Part shown: in pieces, positions 1 through 6,959 of the stretch | Layout: every line of letters begins with the position of its first letter | Numbering within the stretch: position 1 is the first letter of the stretch | From: RHLJ01 sp965212165 | GTDB taxonomy: Bacteria; Bacteroidota; Rhodothermia; Balneolales; Balneolaceae | Length of the DNA stretch: 64,000 bases | Assembly: GCA_965212165.1 (NCBI GenBank) | Contig: OZ243096.1 | Location: forward strand, 806,001-870,000 | Direction: 5' to 3' | Notes under the pieces: model-generated | What the model saw: only the letters and a program-made list of their open reading frames with translations | What the model was told of the DNA's origin: nothing | Database searches by the model: none | Program-made: the position numbers and the translations under genes

Positions 1-2
1 AA

Positions 3-791
3 AAAGATCCTAATGCTGTAATGGTTGTACTACCTGCCGATCATCACATTACAGAGCCTGAAAAGTTTAATGATATCTTACAAGCAGCCATATTGAAAGC
101 GGAATCAGGGGATCATTTGGTAACTATAGGAATAAAACCAAGTAGGCCAGAAACTGGGTTTGGATATATTCATGCAATCGAATCATCTAAAGAGAGTGTT
201 GACGAAAAAGATGTTTATTCGGTAAAGGCATTCACAGAAAAACCAGATGAAATTACGGCGCAAAAGTTTTTGAAATCCGGTGATTATTTCTGGAATAGTG
301 GGATGTTTATATGGAAAGCCTCAACGGTGTTAAAGGAAATAGAAAAACAACTTCCTGAAATGTATGAAGAAGTAAAGTCTGCTTCACCGGAATTGTATGA
401 GTCAACACACGCGGCTGCAATAAAAGACTTTTATTATGCGAGTGAATCTATCTCTATCGATTATGGAATTATGGAAAATGCGAGTTCTGTATCTGTGGTC
501 CCTGGTGAATTTGGGTGGAATGATGTAGGAAGCTGGACGGCAGTTTATGAATTAGCAGAGAAAAATGGCTCTGGAAATTCAGTAAAAACGCTTAATGCTA
601 CTTTTGCAAATTCTGAAGGAAATATAGTTCTTTCATCAGGAGAAAAGATGATCGCGCTTGTTGGTGTAGAGAACCTTGCTGTTGTAGAAACTGACTCAGC
701 AATACTTATCTGTAATTTGGAGAAGGCTCAAGGCGTAAAAGATATTGTTGAGCAATTAAAAGCTTCGCCAGACTTAAACAAGTTTCTTTAG
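3..791 (+). CDS. manC: Mannose-1-phosphate guanylyltransferase, 5' end cut off by the window
   Basis: Makes GDP-mannose from mannose-1-phosphate and GTP, a cytosolic precursor for polysaccharides and glycans. The reading frame is open to the left edge, so the N-terminus with the nucleotide-binding GGxGTRLWPLS signature lies outside. Visible are the LPADHHI segment, a FTEKPD motif, FWNSGMFIWKAS and the FGWNDVGSW signature, all characteristic of the family. About 262 residues of a usual ~350 are present, so roughly the first quarter is missing. The ATG at 21 is internal because the family's conserved sequence continues upstream of it. The stop overlaps the stop of the convergent next gene by four bases. 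Confidence 0.93.
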   Translation, partial: KDPNAVMVVLPADHHITEPEKFNDILQAAILKAESGDHLVTIGIKPSRPETGFGYIHAIESSKESVDEKDVYSVKAFTEKPDEITAQKFLKSGDYFWNSGMFIWKASTVLKEIEKQLPEMYEEVKSASPELYESTHAAAIKDFYYASESISIDYGIMENASSVSVVPGEFGWNDVGSWTAVYELAEKNGSGNSVKTLNATFANSEGNIVLSSGEKMIALVGVENLAVVETDSAILICNLEKAQGVKDIVEQLKASPDLNKFL

Positions 792-1549
792 TCGATAATT
801 ATTTGCTGCATATCATAAGCAAGCCGTACGTTTGATGGTAGTCGAGAGTTGGTCTCTTCGTGGTCTACATAACTATTCATATGAATTAGGTAAGCCTTTT
901 TGATTCCTAATTCATTGATTAAATCAACAGCTTGTGGGATAGTTAAGTGGGTCGGGTGCTCTGGCTCCCACCGTAGTGCACTTAGTACAACAACTTTACT
1001 CCCTTTAATTATCTCTTTTGAAGATTCTGGTATTTTTTTGACATCAGTTAAATAAGTAAGGTCGTTGATTCGAAAGCCTAAAATTTCCAAATCTCCATGA
1101 TATAGAGGTATGGGGGTTACCTCTAAATCTCCAAGGAACTTTTTCTCTGTAATTTCTTCTAATTCTACAGAGGTTGAGCCGGGGTACTTATTTTCTCCAA
1201 ATAAATAATCAAATCGCTTCTCTATCGACGCAATTGCAGATTTTGTGGTATATACAGGGATCGAAGATTTTTTTATGTAATTATACATTCTTAAATCATC
1301 AATTCCGCCAATATGATCCATGTGTTCATGCGTTATGAGAACATGGTCTAAACGATTAATTCCAGACCGTATACTTTGAATTCTGAACTCGGGCCCTACA
1401 TCAATTATAAGGGATGTAGTCTCTGTTTCAATCCATCCGGAGCAACGAGTTCTTTCATTTCTTGGATCATGAGCTAACTCTTCTCTCTTAAATCCGCCAG
1501 CTACTGGAACGCCCATGGAGGTGCCTGTACCAAGAAATGTAAACTTCAT
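788..1549 (-). CDS. MBL-fold metallo-hydrolase, PhnP-like
   Basis: A metallo-beta-lactamase fold hydrolase of 253 residues. The metal-binding motif THEHMDH is at about residues 74-80. The N-terminus GTGTSMGVPV and the later IPLYHGD and LIHMNS segments resemble the PhnP/cyclic-phosphodiesterase branch. Family members hydrolyse phosphodiesters (phosphoribosyl cyclic phosphate in PhnP), but no phn genes lie nearby, so the substrate is unknown. It is the last gene of a leftward run with the 99-residue and 241-residue genes, starting one base after the stop of the 99-residue gene. Broad function is well supported, substrate is not. Confidence 0.85.
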   Translation of the reverse strand: MKFTFLGTGTSMGVPVAGGFKREELAHDPRNERTRCSGWIETETTSLIIDVGPEFRIQSIRSGINRLDHVLITHEHMDHIGGIDDLRMYNYIKKSSIPVYTTKSAIASIEKRFDYLFGENKYPGSTSVELEEITEKKFLGDLEVTPIPLYHGDLEILGFRINDLTYLTDVKKIPESSKEIIKGSKVVVLSALRWEPEHPTHLTIPQAVDLINELGIKKAYLIHMNSYVDHEETNSRLPSNVRLAYDMQQIIID

Positions 1550-1550
1550 A

Positions 1551-1850
1551 TTAGCCTATTTCCCAATCTGATGTGGTTTCTGAGGGAGTTACTTCTAGTC
1601 GATCCCATAGTTTCTCAAGCTCTTTTCTTACTAATGGTTTTACATAAGTGCCATCTAACTCAATTTGACTTAGTACTCGAGCGATAGTTCCTAACTGGGA
1701 TTCAGTTGGTTTATTTTTGTTGACCAAAACCAATTTATCACCTTCAATGATACAATCAGCTCCTCTAAATGATCCGCGCTCTTTTCGCAAACGGTACCCG
1801 CTCTGTTCAAGTAATTGTTCTAGCTCAAGTAATAACTTGTCTGGTTTCAA
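1551..1850 (-). CDS. Hypothetical protein, 99 aa, TTG start
   Basis: I do not recognise this protein. It is small, cytosolic-looking and highly charged, with an N-terminal leucine-rich helix (LLLELEQLLEQSGY), a central two-strand-like stretch (DCIIEGDKLVLVNK) and a helical, Glu/Arg-rich second half. There is no signal peptide or membrane segment. The start is TTG at 1850-1848, whose last two bases and the following A form the TGA stop of the upstream 241-residue gene (TTGA overlap), so the genes are probably translationally coupled. The MBL hydrolase follows after one base. The tight packing supports a real gene. Confidence 0.7.
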   Translation of the reverse strand: MKPDKLLLELEQLLEQSGYRLRKERGSFRGADCIIEGDKLVLVNKNKPTESQLGTIARVLSQIELDGTYVKPLVRKELEKLWDRLEVTPSETTSDWEIG

Positions 1851-2572
1851 AGAGATATTCCTATAGTTAGTAAATTTGAGTTAAGTTCAAAATCGTATAA
1901 CTCTCCATCAATATCAAAAGAGCGATAATTAAAATCATACCCAATGCTAATAGATCTTCTTCCCAATAAATTTATAAAAGTAAGTCGGCTCTTTCCTGTT
2001 ACATAAAAAACTGAACCACCAAAGAATCCTCCATTTGAATTACTAAAACCATAACCAGGAATTAACTCATTATTTAGTGTTATTCTATTTCCTAGTTTTA
2101 GATTGAGGAATCCGCCCCCACCAAAACCAAAATTTACTTGATTAAAATTCTCCTGTGCGCGATCATTATTAATATTTGTTACTGAACTATACAGCTGAAT
2201 TGGTAGACCTACTGTTATAAATGGGCGCCTGATTAAAGCGAATTTATTTGTAAGTGTAAATCCTAAATCGAAATAATTCTTTTCTTCTAAACCGGTTACA
2301 TTATTTGCTAATAGTAATGACAGGTTTAACCCTGGGGACTCAAAATTTACAAATAGAGCGTTACTGTCAAACTCTAATAATGTTGGACCGAATGGGCTTA
2401 AATCATTCCCTTTATAATCAAAAGTTGCTGGACCAGTTCCGATTCTTAAGAATGAATTAGGAAAACTTTGTTGTTGGGGCGCGTCTCCGACAGAAAACAT
2501 TTGACTAAAAACAGCATTTGGAAATAATATAAAGGATGACAATACAATCGTTAACAATAAAATTCTTTTCAT
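1847..2572 (-). CDS. Secreted or outer-membrane beta-rich protein, unrecognised
   Basis: A 241-residue protein with a clear Sec signal peptide (MKRILLLTIVLSSFILFPNAVFSQ) and a mature part rich in Gly, Asn, Phe and alternating hydrophobic/polar strands (for example FGFGGGGFLNLKLGNRITL), as in small outer-membrane beta barrels. It ends in SLLTIGISL-like alternation that fits a terminal strand. I cannot assign a family. It is the first gene of the leftward run with the 99-residue protein and MBL hydrolase, coupled by a TTGA overlap. The envelope location is inferred from the signal peptide and composition. Confidence 0.7.
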   Translation of the reverse strand: MKRILLLTIVLSSFILFPNAVFSQMFSVGDAPQQQSFPNSFLRIGTGPATFDYKGNDLSPFGPTLLEFDSNALFVNFESPGLNLSLLLANNVTGLEEKNYFDLGFTLTNKFALIRRPFITVGLPIQLYSSVTNINNDRAQENFNQVNFGFGGGGFLNLKLGNRITLNNELIPGYGFSNSNGGFFGGSVFYVTGKSRLTFINLLGRRSISIGYDFNYRSFDIDGELYDFELNSNLLTIGISL

Positions 2573-2632
2573 AGGAATGAATTGGTAGTAAGTTAAAGTT
2601 ATAAGGATAACGAATAAATTAAAGTCTATGTT

Positions 2633-3175
2633 ATGAAGATACTACTTACTCTTATTTTAAGCGCAATGATAACTATAATTAACACATCAAAATCAGATTC
2701 TCTCTATGAATATCCAGTTACGGATATTGATGGAAATGAGATGTCACTAGAAACGTATAAGGGCAATGTCCTCTTAATTGTTAATGTTGCATCAAAATGT
2801 GGTTATACTCCTCAATATGAAGGACTACAAGAAATATACGAGGAATTTAATGAAGACGGTTTAGTTATAGTAGGTTTCCCTGCAAATAATTTCAAAGGGC
2901 AGGAGCCAGGTACTGAAGAAGATATTAAGGAATTTTGTACGCTAACTTATGGTGTTACTTTTCCAATGACATCTAAAGTATCAGTTCTGGGCGAAGATCA
3001 AGATCCTCTATTTACTTATTTAACCTCTCAGCCAAACCAAGATTTTGAAGGCGATATCAAATGGAATTTCGAAAAATTTCTTATAGATAGAGAAGGAAAT
3101 TTAATAAGAAGATTCAGAAGCGCTGTAAAGCCTGAAAGTGAAGAACTTAAAGGTGCAATTAAGGCAGCATTATAA
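2633..3175 (+). CDS. Glutathione peroxidase family thiol peroxidase, exported
   Basis: A GPx-family peroxidase that reduces hydrogen or organic hydroperoxides, most likely with thioredoxin as donor because the peroxidatic residue is Cys, not selenocysteine. The signature NVASKCGYT (about residues 51-59) holds that Cys, and the GFPANNF motif and WNFEKFL segment (with the catalytic Trp and Asn) follow. A short hydrophobic N-terminus (KILLTLILSAMITIINTS) looks like a signal peptide, so action outside the cytoplasm is likely. Length 180 suits an exported member. It stands alone, divergent from the upstream gene and followed by tRNA-Asp. Confidence 0.93.
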   Translation: MKILLTLILSAMITIINTSKSDSLYEYPVTDIDGNEMSLETYKGNVLLIVNVASKCGYTPQYEGLQEIYEEFNEDGLVIVGFPANNFKGQEPGTEEDIKEFCTLTYGVTFPMTSKVSVLGEDQDPLFTYLTSQPNQDFEGDIKWNFEKFLIDREGNLIRRFRSAVKPESEELKGAIKAAL

Positions 3176-3198
3176 TTGAAACTTATTTTTAATTAGTG

Positions 3199-3230
3199 TT
3201 GACTTCCTTTTGAATACCTCTTTATATTTG
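3199..3230 (+). promoter_or_regulatory. FCB-type promoter of tRNA-Asp
   Basis: TTG at 3199-3201, a 21-base spacer, then TATATTTG at 3223-3230, 13 bases before the tRNA. This matches the -33 TTG / -7 TAnnTTTG consensus described for Bacteroidetes sigma factor. The tRNA-Phe and rpmB promoters in this window have the same form and spacing. Confidence 0.75.
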
Positions 3231-3243
3231 AGGCTCTCAAAAA

Positions 3244-3317
3244 GGTCCGGTAGTTCAGTTGGTTAGAACGCCTGCCTGTCACGCAGGAGGTCGAGGGTTC
3301 GAGTCCCTTCCGGATCG
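3244..3317 (+). tRNA. tRNA-Asp (anticodon GTC)
   Basis: A 74-base cloverleaf. The acceptor arm GGTCCGG pairs with CCGGATC (one G-U), the D arm is GTTCAGTTGGTTAGAAC, the anticodon loop CTGTCAC carries GTC on a CCTGC/GCAGG stem, and the T arm is GAGGG-TTCGAGT-CCCTT. The discriminator base is G, expected for Asp. CCA is not encoded. Confidence 0.98.
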
Positions 3318-3321
3318 CATA

Positions 3322-3360
3322 AGCCCTGAATTACAAAGTAGTTCAGGGCTTTTTCTTTTT
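3322..3360 (+). terminator. Rho-independent terminator of tRNA-Asp
   Basis: A nine-base stem AGCCCTGAA / TTCAGGGCT around an 11-base loop, followed by TTTTCTTTTT. It starts five bases after the tRNA and separates it from mnmG. Confidence 0.9.
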
Positions 3361-3420
3361 ATATATTGGAAAGAGTTCTTGTTCAATTAAATACTATAAG
3401 ACTAATAAAAACAACAGTTA

Positions 3421-5310
3421 ATGTCTTCTAATTTTCCTCAATATGATGTTATAATAGTAGGTGCCGGACACGCGGGTAGTGAGGCTGCAGGTGCTTCTGC
3501 CCAACTTGGGGCCAAAACTTTATTGATAACAATGAACTTAGAGGCCATTGCTAAGATGTCTTGTAATCCTGCAATGGGCGGTGTTGCTAAGGGGCAGCTT
3601 GTTAGGGAGGTTGACGCTCTTGGTGGGATATCTGGAATTGTAAGTGACGAGTCTGGTGTACAGTTTCGAATGTTAAACAGAAGTAAAGGGCCGGCAATGT
3701 GGAGCCCTAGGTGTCAAAGCGATAGAATGCTTTACGCTCAAAGAATGAGAGAGCATCTTGAATCAAAAGAAAACCTGACTTTTAGACAAGACAATGTTAT
3801 TGATCTACTCTCAGAAGGCAATGTTATTAAAGGAGTTATAACTCAAACAGGGCAAAAGTTCTACTCAAAAGCAATTGTCCTTACAAGCGGAACATTTTTG
3901 AACGGATTAATTCATATTGGCGAAAGTCAGTATGGAGGTGGACGATCTGGAGAACGAGCATCGGTAGGAATTTCAGCAGCACTTGAGAAGTTAGGCTTCG
4001 AGATTGGAAGGCTAAAAACGGGAACGCCGCCAAGAGTAGACGGAAGGTCAGTTGATTACTCAAAACTTGAGATTCAATATGGAGATGAAAACCCAACACC
4101 GTTTTCCTTTCTTACAAAACCTGAAGACCTACCTACAGTGGAGAATCAACTTACCTGTTGGATTGGTTATACCAATGAACAAGTTCACGATGTTCTAAAA
4201 ACTGGGTTCGATAGAAGCCCAATGTTTAATGGAAGAATTAAATCAATTGGTCCAAGATATTGCCCAAGTATTGAGGATAAAATAAATCGATTTGCAGATA
4301 AAGACAGGCACCAATTATTTTTAGAGCCTGAAGGCTGGAATACATATGAAATGTATCTTAATGGATTTTCAACTTCATTACCTGAAGAAACACAGATAGA
4401 GGCATTAAGAACAATACCTGGTTTTGAAAATGTTGTAATGATTCGTCCAGGATACGCAATCGAGTATGATTATTTTCCCCCTCACCAAATAAAGAGAACG
4501 TTAGAAACCAAAAAAGTAGAAGGGCTATTCTTTGCTGGTCAAATAAATGGTACGACTGGCTATGAAGAAGCTGCTTGTCAAGGACTAATGGCAGGGATTA
4601 ATGCTGCGTTAAAAGTTCAAAATAAAGAACCTTTTATACTAAAAAGATCGGAAGCTTACATCGGTGTTTTAATTGACGACCTTATCAATAAAGGTACAGA
4701 AGAGCCTTATCGAATGTTTACCTCTAGAGCCGAGCATAGGATTCTACTAAGACAGGATAATGCTGATTTGAGATTAACAGAGCTTGGGTACAAAATTGGT
4801 TTAGCAACTAAGGAAAGGTTAGATATCTTTCTAAAAAAGAAGGAAGAGACGGAAAAACTTCATGATTTATTTCTTTCACAAACAGTAAGGCCGGAGAAGA
4901 TGGGTCCAATGCTTAGTGATAAGGGAACCACCCCCTTATCCCAACCAGTTAAGGCTCATACCGTTCTTTCTAGACCACAGATCTCCATCTTTGATATGTT
5001 AGAAGCAGATGAAGAGCTAAAAGTAAAGACTGAAGAGATTACTACCAATCCTCATGTTATAGAAGAGATTGAAATACAGGTAAAGTATTCTGGCTACATT
5101 AGAAAAGAGTTCGAAATGGTTGAAGAGCTAAGCAATAAAGAGAGTTTGATTATACCTGAAAAGCTAGACTATGAAAAGATAAAGAGCCTTTCGACAGAGG
5201 GGTATCAAAAATTATCAAAAATTAGGCCCGAAACAATAGGGCAAGCTAGCCGGATTAGCGGCGTATCAGCTAGTGATGTTTCGGTACTAATGGTTTATCT
5301 GAAGAGGTAA
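3421..5310 (+). CDS. mnmG: tRNA U34 carboxymethylaminomethyl synthase subunit MnmG (GidA)
   Basis: With MnmE it installs the cmnm5 group at wobble U34 of several tRNAs. The 629-residue length is normal. The FAD-binding N-terminus VIIVGAGHAGSEAA is at about residues 10-23, followed by the GidA signatures NPAMGGVAKGQLVREVDALGG and GPAMWSPRCQ, then TLETKKVEGLFFAGQ and NGTTGYEEAACQG. The C-terminal helical domain involved in MnmE contact is present through to VLMVYLKR. Its TAA stop shares one base with the ATG of rsmG, the classic gidAB pair. No dnaA or parAB lies nearby in the window. Confidence 0.98.
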   Translation: MSSNFPQYDVIIVGAGHAGSEAAGASAQLGAKTLLITMNLEAIAKMSCNPAMGGVAKGQLVREVDALGGISGIVSDESGVQFRMLNRSKGPAMWSPRCQSDRMLYAQRMREHLESKENLTFRQDNVIDLLSEGNVIKGVITQTGQKFYSKAIVLTSGTFLNGLIHIGESQYGGGRSGERASVGISAALEKLGFEIGRLKTGTPPRVDGRSVDYSKLEIQYGDENPTPFSFLTKPEDLPTVENQLTCWIGYTNEQVHDVLKTGFDRSPMFNGRIKSIGPRYCPSIEDKINRFADKDRHQLFLEPEGWNTYEMYLNGFSTSLPEETQIEALRTIPGFENVVMIRPGYAIEYDYFPPHQIKRTLETKKVEGLFFAGQINGTTGYEEAACQGLMAGINAALKVQNKEPFILKRSEAYIGVLIDDLINKGTEEPYRMFTSRAEHRILLRQDNADLRLTELGYKIGLATKERLDIFLKKKEETEKLHDLFLSQTVRPEKMGPMLSDKGTTPLSQPVKAHTVLSRPQISIFDMLEADEELKVKTEEITTNPHVIEEIEIQVKYSGYIRKEFEMVEELSNKESLIIPEKLDYEKIKSLSTEGYQKLSKIRPETIGQASRISGVSASDVSVLMVYLKR

Positions 5311-5966
5311 TGTTTCATGTGAAACATATTATAAAACATAGCGAAATCTCAAAAGAGAGCTTAATCAAACTTAATTCTTTGCTTGATATCCACCAAGTGC
5401 AACTCACAAAATACGCTGAAGAACTAATGTGGTGGAACACGAAAATAAACCTAGTAAGCAGAGATGTTTCACGTGAAACTGTAATAGAGCATATACGTCA
5501 TTCCTTGTTAATTCATCAATATCTTGATGTACAACAAGGTGGAGTTATTATTGATACGGGTACAGGTGGTGGTTTACCAGGCATGCCTTTAGCAATCTGT
5601 TTTCCAGATTTAAATTTTGTCTTAAATGATATCGTTTCTAAGAAGATGATGGCGATTAAACAAATGGCGTTTAAACTAGGATTGAAGAATGTTAAAACCC
5701 AAACCGGCTCTATCTCTGAGGTTCCAATCAGGAACGAAGACCTTGTGATCACGAAGCATGCATTTAAAATAGAAGACCTTATATCATTTATTGAAAAGAC
5801 TGAATGGAGAAAAATTGTTTTTTTAAAGGGAAAGGAAGAGGTAATAAAAGAAATAGATGGGGTTCTAAGTAAGCTAGAGATAAATATTATTGGACTAGAT
5901 GCCGTTCTTAAATCAGATTTCTATAAAGGAAAAGCTATAGTTGAGGTTCTAAAAAGTCATGAATAG
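5310..5966 (+). CDS. rsmG: 16S rRNA (guanine-527-N7) methyltransferase RsmG (GidB)
   Basis: A SAM-dependent methyltransferase acting on 16S rRNA G527. The SAM-binding motif DTGTGGGLPGMPLAI is near residues 77-91 and NTKINLVSRD precedes it, as usual for GidB. The protein begins MFHVKH and has DVSRET at about residues 52-57: both peptides are what the palindromic parS sequence reads when it lies in frame, and both stretches of DNA are 15/16 matches to parS. The start codon overlaps the mnmG stop (TAATG). The 3' end overlaps the WYL regulator by eight bases. Loss of this enzyme in other bacteria gives low-level streptomycin resistance. Confidence 0.96.
   Translation: MFHVKHIIKHSEISKESLIKLNSLLDIHQVQLTKYAEELMWWNTKINLVSRDVSRETVIEHIRHSLLIHQYLDVQQGGVIIDTGTGGGLPGMPLAICFPDLNFVLNDIVSKKMMAIKQMAFKLGLKNVKTQTGSISEVPIRNEDLVITKHAFKIEDLISFIEKTEWRKIVFLKGKEEVIKEIDGVLSKLEINIIGLDAVLKSDFYKGKAIVEVLKSHE
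5311..5326. promoter_or_regulatory. parS-like centromere site 1, in the start of rsmG
   Basis: TGTTTCATGTGAAACA differs from the canonical ParB-binding palindrome TGTTTCACGTGAAACA at one central base. It overlaps the rsmG start region and encodes residues MFHVKH. parS sites near gidAB and the replication origin are well known in bacteria. Confidence 0.75.
5465..5480. promoter_or_regulatory. parS-like centromere site 2, inside rsmG
   Basis: TGTTTCACGTGAAACT matches the parS consensus except for the last base and retains the core TTTCACGTGAAA palindrome. It lies 154 bases after site 1, in the codons for DVSRET. Two close sites in one gene make chance unlikely. Confidence 0.85.
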
Positions 5967-6897
5967 CTCTGAAAGAAGACTCAAACTAATGTTGCTACTG
6001 CAGCAGCCCGGGAAGAAGCAAACTGTTGAAGAAATTGCAAGTAAATTTGGAGTTAGTAGAAGGACTATCTTTAGGGATTTCAACTCTTTACAGGAAATAA
6101 ATGTACCCGTAACTTGGGATAAATTCTCTGGTTACGGCGTGATGCCTGGTTATAAGGTACCGCCCTTAATGTTTACGTCAAAAGAGCTAGCCACGATTAT
6201 AGTTGGATTAAATTTTGTGAAATCTCAGGTTGATAAACAATTAGTTGAAGATGCTGAAGGGGTAGAATTAAAAATTAAGAATGTATTACCGAATGACTTG
6301 AAAGATTTCATGAACTCCCTTGAAACCAAAACAATAGTTGACCCCTATTTAAAATTTGGTGGAGAAAAAACTAATGGCGGCGACTGGTATTTACTAAGTA
6401 GTTCCATTGCCCAAAAAAAGAGAGTAGAATTTTTATATACATCTAAAGATGGAAAAACGGCGACTCGAAAAGTTGATCCTTATTTACTAGTATTTTATGA
6501 AGATCACTGGAATATGGTGGGTAAATCTCATTTAAGAGGTGAGGTTAGAAACTTCATACTCAATAAGATGGAGAATATTAGAATTCTGGAGGAAAAAATT
6601 AGAGACGAAAATAATATCGATGTAGAAGCTCTAATTTTTAGAAATGACGAAAGATCACAATCAATAAGGGTACAGGTCGAAAAATCTGTTTTAGCTCGTT
6701 TCAGGGCAAATTTACCGGCTAAAATAATTAAGCAAAAAGAAAAAATACCTAAAAAAATTCAGGTAGACTTTAGATTCGATAATTTAGATTATTTAAACGA
6801 GTGGCTCTTACAATTTGGTAATTCTGTTGAAATTATAGAACCATCTGAGTTAATTGGTAAAAGAGAAGCTCTGCTCAGAAATATGCTGGAAAAATAA
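5959..6897 (+). CDS. WYL-domain transcriptional regulator (HTH + WYL + WCX)
   Basis: A 312-residue DNA-binding regulator. An N-terminal winged helix-turn-helix (VEEIASKFGVSRRTIFRDFNSL, about residues 23-44) is followed by a WYL domain (KKRVEFLYTSKDGK through VDPYLLVFYEDHWNMVGK) and a C-terminal WCX-like segment (VQVEKSVLARFRANL ... QVDFRFDN). WYL domains bind nucleic acid or other ligands; such proteins often repress DNA-damage or defence genes. Here it overlaps rsmG by eight bases and is probably co-transcribed with mnmG-rsmG. No obvious target operon is adjacent. The family assignment is firm, the regulon is unknown. Confidence 0.9.
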   Translation: MNSSERRLKLMLLLQQPGKKQTVEEIASKFGVSRRTIFRDFNSLQEINVPVTWDKFSGYGVMPGYKVPPLMFTSKELATIIVGLNFVKSQVDKQLVEDAEGVELKIKNVLPNDLKDFMNSLETKTIVDPYLKFGGEKTNGGDWYLLSSSIAQKKRVEFLYTSKDGKTATRKVDPYLLVFYEDHWNMVGKSHLRGEVRNFILNKMENIRILEEKIRDENNIDVEALIFRNDERSQSIRVQVEKSVLARFRANLPAKIIKQKEKIPKKIQVDFRFDNLDYLNEWLLQFGNSVEIIEPSELIGKREALLRNMLEK

Positions 6898-6898
6898 A

Positions 6899-6926
6899 AG
6901 CCACTTCTAACTAAAGAAATGGCTCT
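6899..6926. terminator. Bidirectional terminator between the WYL gene and gyrA
   Basis: A stem AGCCACTTCT / AGAAATGGCT (one mismatch) with a six-base AACTAA loop lies between the convergent WYL regulator and gyrA. Read on the minus strand it is followed by a T-rich run (TTTTATTTTT), so it mainly fits as the gyrA terminator. Confidence 0.65.
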
Positions 6927-6959
6927 TATTAATTATTTATTAAAAAAGAAGTTTAGACA

